DNA of 64,000 nt from contig NZ_JHZF01000011.1 in the NCBI RefSeq assembly GCF_000688295.1, positions 1,334,288-1,398,287 of the forward strand, in the 5' to 3' direction. Positions 59,265-64,000 of this stretch are shown here, in pieces. A model generated the notes under the pieces. The model made no database searches, was not told the DNA's origin, and saw nothing but the letters and a program-made list of their open reading frames with translations. Positions within the stretch are counted from its first letter, which is position 1; each line of letters starts with the position of its first letter. Origin of the DNA: Pseudooceanicola nanhaiensis DSM 18065 (GTDB lineage Bacteria; Pseudomonadota; Alphaproteobacteria; Rhodobacterales; Rhodobacteraceae). Both the position numbers and the translations under genes were made by a program.

Positions 59265-60347
59265 ATGACCGGGATTTGCGCCAGCCAGCGGTTGAAGACG
59301 ATGATCGAGGCCGGAGAGATCCGCGCGACCCAATCGGTGACCGAGGCGCAGATCCAGCCTGCGAGCCTCGATCTGCGGCTCGGCACGCGGGCCTGGCGGG
59401 TGCGCGCCTCCTTCCTTGCCGGAGAGGGGCGGAGCGTGGCCAGCCGGCTGGCGGAATTCGAGATGCACCGCTTCGAATTGGGCGGCGGCGCGGTGCTGGA
59501 AAAGGGCTGCGTCTACGTCGTGCCATTGATGGAGAGCCTCGCCCTGCCGACCGGGGTCGAGGCCGTCTGCAACGCCAAAAGCTCCACCGGGCGGCTCGAC
59601 CTGCTGACCCGCGTGATCACCGACGAAGGGGTGGAGTTCGACCGGATCCCCGAGGGCTACGAAGGGCCGCTCTATGCCGAGATCTGCCCGCGGTCCTTCT
59701 CGGTTCTCGTCCGGCCGGGCATGCGGCTCAACCAGATCCGCTTCCGGGATGGCGCGGCGGTGCTGGATGATGCGGCGCTCAGGGCGCTCCATGCGGAGGT
59801 CCCGCTGGTCGATGGCGAGGCGGTGATTGACGAGGGGCTGGGCTTCTCGGTCGACCTGCGGCCCGCGTCAGGTGACCTCGTGGGCTTCCGCGCGAAGCCG
59901 CATACCGGGATCATCGACCTCGACAACATCGGCCATTACGACCCGAAGGCCTATTGGGAGGAGATCCGCACCTCCGACGGCCAGATCATCCTCGACCCCG
60001 GCGCCTTCTACATCCTCGTGAGCCGCGAGGCCGTCTGCATCCCGCCCGACCACGCCGCCGAGATGGCGCCCTACCTCGCCATGGTGGGCGAGTTCCGGGT
60101 GCATTACGCGGGCTTCTTCGACCCGGGCTTCGGCTGGGCCGAGGCGGGCGGCGCAGGATCGCGCGGCGTGCTCGAGGTGCGCTGCCACGAGGCGCCCTTC
60201 GTGCTGGAGCACGGGCAGGTCGTCGGCCGGCTGATCTACGAGCGGATGGAGGAGCGGCCCGAGACGCTCTACGGCACCGGGATCGCGTCGAACTACCAGG
60301 GCCAGGGACTGAAGCTCGCCAAGCATTTCAAGGCCGTAGAGGGCTGA
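59265..60347 (+). CDS. dcd: dCTP deaminase, long two-domain form
   Basis: A 360-residue protein of the 2'-deoxycytidine 5'-triphosphate deaminase family with two tandem dUTPase-like halves. The first (SLDLRLGTRAWRVRASFLAGE, CNAKSSTGRLDLLTRVITDEGVEFDRIPEGYEGPLYAEICPRSFSVLV) carries the active-site-like SSTGR and a Glu in the GPLYAEI strand. The second repeats the fold (GIIDLDNIGHYDPKAYWEEI, then EVRCHEAPFVLEHGQ). Short Dcd is about 190 residues. It makes dUTP as dTMP precursor. The ATG at 59265 is used; a TTG four codons upstream has no better site. Confidence 0.9.
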   Translation: MTGICASQRLKTMIEAGEIRATQSVTEAQIQPASLDLRLGTRAWRVRASFLAGEGRSVASRLAEFEMHRFELGGGAVLEKGCVYVVPLMESLALPTGVEAVCNAKSSTGRLDLLTRVITDEGVEFDRIPEGYEGPLYAEICPRSFSVLVRPGMRLNQIRFRDGAAVLDDAALRALHAEVPLVDGEAVIDEGLGFSVDLRPASGDLVGFRAKPHTGIIDLDNIGHYDPKAYWEEIRTSDGQIILDPGAFYILVSREAVCIPPDHAAEMAPYLAMVGEFRVHYAGFFDPGFGWAEAGGAGSRGVLEVRCHEAPFVLEHGQVVGRLIYERMEERPETLYGTGIASNYQGQGLKLAKHFKAVEG

Positions 60348-60359
60348 GTTGATCCGTCC

Positions 60360-61484
60360 ATGAACCGCCCGCTGGTCCTTCTGACCGCCGCCGTCTCGGT
60401 GGTGGGCGCGGTCTCGATGGCGCTCGCGCCCATCGTCAGCACCGTAGGCCGGGACCTTGGCACCGACCCGGCGCATGCGGTGCAGGCGACGGCGGCTTTC
60501 GGTTTCGCGACAATGGGATCCGCGCTTTTCCTCGCGCCGAGGGCCGACGTGATCGGGGCGGACCGGGCCCTGGGACAGGCGCTCAACATCCAGATCGTCG
60601 GGCTGGTGCTGACGATGTTGGCGCCCGGGCTCTGGTGGCTGATCGGGGCGCAGGCGCTCTGCGGGATCGGCGCGGGCATGGCGCTTCCCGCGATCTACGG
60701 GCTTGCGCCGCAGATGGCGAAGCCCGGAGAGGAGAGCCGCGCGGTCGGACTGGTCCTCTCGGGCTGGGTGCTGGCGCTCACCGCAGGCGTGGCAGGTGCG
60801 GGGTTCATCGCGGAATACCTCGGGTGGCGAACGGTTTACGGGCTGTTCCTGACCCTCGCATTGGCCGTCCGGATCGCCCTGCGCCTCACCCCGATCGAGG
60901 CCGCGCGGGGCGGTGCCCCGACCTCGCCGCTGACCGCCCTCCGGGTGCCCGGGATCGGCCGCGGGCTCTTCGCGGCCTTCACCCTGATGCTCAGCTTCTA
61001 CGGCACCTATGCCTTTCTCGGGGCGCATGTGGGCGACTCCCTCGGCCGGGGATCGGACGGGGCGGGCTACGTGACGCTGGTCTACGGGGCGGGCTTCGGG
61101 CTGTCCCTGTTCCTCGACCGTCCGCTGGCGCGCCTGCCGCAGAGGCTCACGGGGACGCTGGCATTCGGCGGCCTGGTGGCCGTCTATGCGGGAATGGCCC
61201 TGAGCGGAGCGACTTACGCGGCGCTTCTCATCCTCGCGCTGTGCTGGGGCATCGCGCAGCATGCGGGGCTGAACTTCGTCGTCTCGCGGCTCGCGGCGCT
61301 GGATGCACGGCAGCGGGGGGCGATCATGGGGCTGAACTCGGCGGCGACCTATGTGGGGGTGACCGTGGGCGCGATGGTGTTCCGGGGCCCCTACGAGGCG
61401 GGCGGGCTGGTCGCCTGTGCCGGGATGTCGGCGGTGATCGCGCTGGCGGGGGCCGTGGAGGCCGCGCTGCCGCGGCGGGCCTGA
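60360..61484 (+). CDS. MFS transporter
   Basis: A 374-residue inner-membrane protein with about eleven to twelve hydrophobic helices. Motif A-like residues follow the second helix (FLAPRADVIGADRALG), and ALCGIGAGMALPAIYGL and GWVLALTAGVAGAGFIAEYLGWRTVYGLF are typical of MFS drug or sugar exporters. It is shorter than most MFS members, with a short N-terminus. It starts 12 bases after dcd, so it may be co-transcribed. It converges on scpB, 23 bases away. The substrate is unknown. Confidence 0.85.
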   Translation: MNRPLVLLTAAVSVVGAVSMALAPIVSTVGRDLGTDPAHAVQATAAFGFATMGSALFLAPRADVIGADRALGQALNIQIVGLVLTMLAPGLWWLIGAQALCGIGAGMALPAIYGLAPQMAKPGEESRAVGLVLSGWVLALTAGVAGAGFIAEYLGWRTVYGLFLTLALAVRIALRLTPIEAARGGAPTSPLTALRVPGIGRGLFAAFTLMLSFYGTYAFLGAHVGDSLGRGSDGAGYVTLVYGAGFGLSLFLDRPLARLPQRLTGTLAFGGLVAVYAGMALSGATYAALLILALCWGIAQHAGLNFVVSRLAALDARQRGAIMGLNSAATYVGVTVGAMVFRGPYEAGGLVACAGMSAVIALAGAVEAALPRRA

Positions 61485-61507
61485 CGGAAACGCGCCATAT
61501 GCGTGCG

Positions 61508-62224
61508 TTACGCGCCGTCTTCCGGCCCGCTCTCGTCCTCGACCTCCGGATCGAGCGGCGGGCGGAACATGTCCGACTGGCTGTCGTCGTCGGCCCCCTC
61601 CTCGGTCTCGGGCGCGGTGCCCGGCGGCGGCCGGTTGTCCAGCAGCCCGGCGGCGCGCAGTTCTTTCAGCCCCGGCAGGTCGCGGGTGGCTTCCAGCCCG
61701 AAATGGTCAAGGAACTGCTCGGTCACCACGAAGGTCACCGGGCGGCCCGGCGTCATCTTGCGGCGCCCGAAGCGGATCCATTCAAGCTCGAGCAGCTGAT
61801 CGACCGTCCCGCGCGAGACCGAGACGCCGCGGATTTCCTCGATCTCGGCCCGGGTGACCGGCTGGTGATAGGCGATGATCGCCAGCGTCTCGATTGCGGC
61901 GCGCGACAGCTTGCGGGTCTCGACCGTTTCCTTCTGCATCAGGAAGCCGAGGTCCGGCGCGGTCCGGATCGCCCAGGCGTCGCCGATGCGGACCACGTTG
62001 ACCCCCCGCCCCTCGTAGCGCCGCCGGAGCGCCTGCACGGCCGCCGCGCCGTCGGCGCCATGCGGCATCCGGGCGTTCAGGTCGGCCACGGTCACGGGCT
62101 CGGCGGAGGCGAAGAGGATGGCCTCGACCATGCGCTCCTGCTCGGCCTCGGGCGGCGCCTCGAAGAGCGTGTCGCGGATCGGGCCGTCGTCGTTCGCGGC
62201 GTCGTTGTTCGGCGTCTCTGTCAC
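61508..62224 (-). CDS. scpB: Segregation and condensation protein B
   Basis: A 238-residue kleisin-associated subunit of the SMC-ScpAB condensin complex that compacts the chromosome. The winged-helix core reads EQERMVEAILFASAEPVTVADLNARMP and RAAIETLAIIAYHQPVTRAEIEEIRGVSVS, the family's signature. The C-terminal tail is acidic and low-complexity. The start is uncertain: I use the GTG at 62224 (VTETPNND). A TTG at 62278, right behind scpA with AGGA spaced 5 bases, is a serious alternative. The order scpA-scpB matches other alphaproteobacteria. Confidence 0.88.
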   Translation of the reverse strand: MTETPNNDAANDDGPIRDTLFEAPPEAEQERMVEAILFASAEPVTVADLNARMPHGADGAAAVQALRRRYEGRGVNVVRIGDAWAIRTAPDLGFLMQKETVETRKLSRAAIETLAIIAYHQPVTRAEIEEIRGVSVSRGTVDQLLELEWIRFGRRKMTPGRPVTFVVTEQFLDHFGLEATRDLPGLKELRAAGLLDNRPPPGTAPETEEGADDDSQSDMFRPPLDPEVEDESGPEDGA

Positions 62225-62279
62225 GTCGGGTCCACGTCTGGTTTCTGGCTCTCTGGGCGGATCGCCCCGGATGCGCAAG

Positions 62280-63074
62280 TCATTCCTGCGGCCGGTCCTT
62301 CCGGCGCAGCTCGATCGGCGCGTAGGTTTCGGACTGGCGGACCTCCACCAGCCCCTCCTTCGCAAGCTGGAGCGCCGCCGCGAAGGTCGCCGCATGGGCG
62401 GATCGGCGGGCCATCCGGTCCACCGTCCAGCCCTCGGGCAGGTAGGTCGCGATGTCGGTCCACTTCCCCGCGAAGCCGATCAGCTTGCGCATCCGCTCGA
62501 GCGATTGCTCCATCGTGTGGATATGCTCGCGGTCCATCACGAAGGGGCGGAATTCGTCCTTGGTGCGGATGCGGGCATAGCCCTGCATCAGATCGAGCAG
62601 CGTCGCGGTATAGGTCACCTTGCGCACGCGGGTGACGTCCTCGGTGATCCCGCGCTTGAAGAAGTCGCGGCCGAGCTGGTCGCGCGCCATCAGCCGGGCC
62701 GCCACGTCCCGCATCGCGGCGAGGCGTTCGAGCTGGAAGGCCAGATGCGCCGCCAGTTCCTCGCCCGACGGGCCCTCCTCCTCCGGGTCGGGGGGCAGCA
62801 GCAGGCGCGACTTCAGAAAGGCGAGCCAGGCGGCCATGACGAGGTAATCGGCGGCGAGCTCGATCCGCAGCGCCCGGGCCTTCTCGACGAAGGTCAGGTA
62901 TTGCTTGGCAAGCTCGAGGACGGAGACCTTCATCAGGTCGACCTTCTGCGTCCGCGCCATGGTCAGCAGCAGGTCGAGCGGCCCCTCGTAGCCCTCGACA
63001 TCGACGATCAGCGCCTCGGCGGCGAGGCGGTCGGCCACCGACAGCTTGTCTTCCTCGAAATCGTCGTCCGCCAT
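62280..63074 (-). CDS. scpA: Segregation and condensation protein A
   Basis: A 264-residue kleisin that bridges SMC dimers. The N-terminal domain has YEGPLDLLLTMARTQKVDLMKVSVLELAKQYL, typical of ScpA, and the middle AADYLVMAAWLAFLKSRLLLPPDPEEE. The C-terminal winged helix (AATFAAALQLAKEGLVEVRQSETYAPIELRR) contacts the SMC head. It starts 1 base after nagZ ends, so it is co-transcribed with nagZ and scpB. Confidence 0.95.
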   Translation of the reverse strand: MADDDFEEDKLSVADRLAAEALIVDVEGYEGPLDLLLTMARTQKVDLMKVSVLELAKQYLTFVEKARALRIELAADYLVMAAWLAFLKSRLLLPPDPEEEGPSGEELAAHLAFQLERLAAMRDVAARLMARDQLGRDFFKRGITEDVTRVRKVTYTATLLDLMQGYARIRTKDEFRPFVMDREHIHTMEQSLERMRKLIGFAGKWTDIATYLPEGWTVDRMARRSAHAATFAAALQLAKEGLVEVRQSETYAPIELRRKDRPQE

Positions 63075-63075
63075 G

Positions 63076-64000
63076 TCACCCGCCGTTCAGAAGCGCCTCC
63101 AGCTTCGCGTCCAGGGCGTCGATGTCAATGGAATCGGGCGCGTGACGTGCGGCCATCGCCCGTTCGGCGCGGGTCTGGGCGGCTTCGGACATGCGGCCCG
63201 ACGCCTCGGCCACCGCCTCACGCGTGGCGAAATCGGCGTTGCAGAGCAGGACCACGTCGCAGCCCGCGGCAAGGCTTTCCCGCGCGATGTCGGCAGGCGC
63301 GCCCGAAAGCGCCTTCATCGAAATGTCGTCGGTCATCAGGAGCCCGTCGAAGCCAAGGTCCTTGCGGATCGCCTCGATCATGCCGGGATGCAGGGTGGCG
63401 GGTTTCTCGCCCCAGGCCGGGAAGGTGATGTGGGCGGTCATCCCGAGCGGCAGGTCGTTCAGTTCCCGGAAGGGCACCGCGTCGGAGGTCGCCCAGTCGA
63501 GGGGCGAGACGTTCACGACGGGCAGCTCCATGTGGCTGTCGCTGACCGCGCGGCCATGGCCGGGGATGTGCTTGACGACCGGCAAGACGCCGCCGTCGAG
63601 ATGGGCCTGCGCCACGGCGCGGCCGATGGCGGCGACCTCCTCGGGGTCGGTGCCGTAGCAGCGGTTGCGCAGGAAGGGGTGGGTTTCGTCGGTGGCGACA
63701 TCGACGAGCGGGGCGCAGTTGGCATCCACGCCGACGAGCCGCAGCTCTTCCGCGATGATGCGGTAGCGCAGGTACATCGCGGTCTCGGCCTTGGCCCCTG
63801 CCCGTTCGACGTGATCCAAGGGGGCCAGCCACTCGCGCCAGTGCGGCGCGCGGAGGCGCTGGACCCGGCCGCCCTCCTGGTCGATCAGGATCGGCACGTC
63901 GCGGCCGACGGCCTCGCGCATCTCGGACGTGAGCGCGCGGACCTGGTCCGGCGTGTCGATGTTGCGAGAGAAGAGGATGAAGCCGAAGGGATCGGCGTCA
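63076..64000 (-). CDS. nagZ: Beta-N-acetylhexosaminidase, C-terminal part (runs off the right edge)
   Basis: A glycoside hydrolase family 3 enzyme that removes N-acetylglucosamine from muropeptides during peptidoglycan recycling. About 308 residues are visible. The substrate-binding VPILIDQEGGRVQRLR, the catalytic-loop KHIPGHGR and the aspartate nucleophile in LLMTDDISMKA are present. The 5' end, and thus the start, lies beyond the window. It ends 1 base before scpA. The nagZ-scpA-scpB order is common in Rhodobacterales. Confidence 0.96.
   Translation of the reverse strand, partial: DADPFGFILFSRNIDTPDQVRALTSEMREAVGRDVPILIDQEGGRVQRLRAPHWREWLAPLDHVERAGAKAETAMYLRYRIIAEELRLVGVDANCAPLVDVATDETHPFLRNRCYGTDPEEVAAIGRAVAQAHLDGGVLPVVKHIPGHGRAVSDSHMELPVVNVSPLDWATSDAVPFRELNDLPLGMTAHITFPAWGEKPATLHPGMIEAIRKDLGFDGLLMTDDISMKALSGAPADIARESLAAGCDVVLLCNADFATREAVAEASGRMSEAAQTRAERAMAARHAPDSIDIDALDAKLEALLNGG

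Noticed and set aside
1-64000. CRISPR arrays, insertion sequences, prophage or rRNA genes
   Set aside because: No regularly spaced repeats, transposase motifs, phage structural genes or rRNA signatures were found on reading both strands.

Overview
The window is a GC-rich chromosomal segment from an alphaproteobacterium, almost certainly Rhodobacteraceae (Rhodobacterales). The evidence is the NDUFA12-DUF2155-MlaD block, a DUF6456/DUF6477 pair, the coupled RNA methyltransferase-PIN pair known from Rhodobacter, the PhaR/PhaP/PhaC/PhaZ polyhydroxybutyrate locus with PhaR-type operators, OlsB for ornithine lipids and the rpmF-plsX-fabH-ihfA-merR block. I cannot name the genus. Genes are densely packed on both strands, often with 4-base start/stop overlaps. 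I see no insertion sequence, prophage, CRISPR array or rRNA operon. There is one tRNA gene, tRNA-Pro(GGG).

Layout. 0-6.6 kb, mostly minus strand: lipA (cut by the left edge), oxyR, a DUF6456 protein resembling the gene-transfer-agent activator GafA facing a small DUF6477 gene across an inverted repeat, a non-pyrrolysine MttB-family methyltransferase, and a translationally coupled RNA methyltransferase and PIN protein. 6.7-9.5 kb: the Entner-Doudoroff genes edd and eda behind a LacI-type palindrome. 9.5-17 kb: AI-2E-type and MATE membrane proteins, a NicO-type metal transporter with a DUF1007 partner, an exported cyclase-family protein, an alpha/beta hydrolase and aat. 17-21.6 kb, minus: clpP, clpX, a methyltransferase, RidA, NDUFA12, MlaD and DUF2155. 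21.7-23.9 kb: a 2H phosphoesterase-like protein and a glutamine-synthetase-like enzyme.

24.1-32.6 kb is one long plus-strand operon. A Pot-type ABC transporter (binding protein, two permeases, ATPase) runs directly into an amidohydrolase, a nucleoside hydrolase, a phosphoribosyltransferase and an adenine-deaminase-like enzyme. Together they look like a self-contained uptake and salvage pathway for purine-type compounds. 32.9-40 kb: valS, an LprI-like exported protein, a Bcr/CflA exporter, DUF2842 and purA. 40.2-43.5 kb: a three-gene operon resembling the gamma-glutamyl-polyamine (Puu) pathway. 43.7-45.9 kb: a lone DegT-type aminotransferase and a LysR regulator. 45.9-50.6 kb: the PHB granule locus, phaR, phaP, phaC and divergent phaZ.

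50.7-64 kb is mostly housekeeping: olsB, bamE, a DUF177 gene, rpmF-plsX-fabH-ihfA-merR, tRNA-Pro, a tandem SpoIIAA-like protein, a DUF35/thiolase pair, dCTP deaminase, an MFS transporter, and scpB-scpA-nagZ (nagZ cut by the right edge). The points most worth follow-up are the GafA-like locus and its 30-bp inverted repeat, the purine-type ABC/salvage operon, the PhaR operator sitting inside the phaP promoter, the LacI-type operator at edd, and a leader upstream of rpmF with mutually exclusive hairpins.
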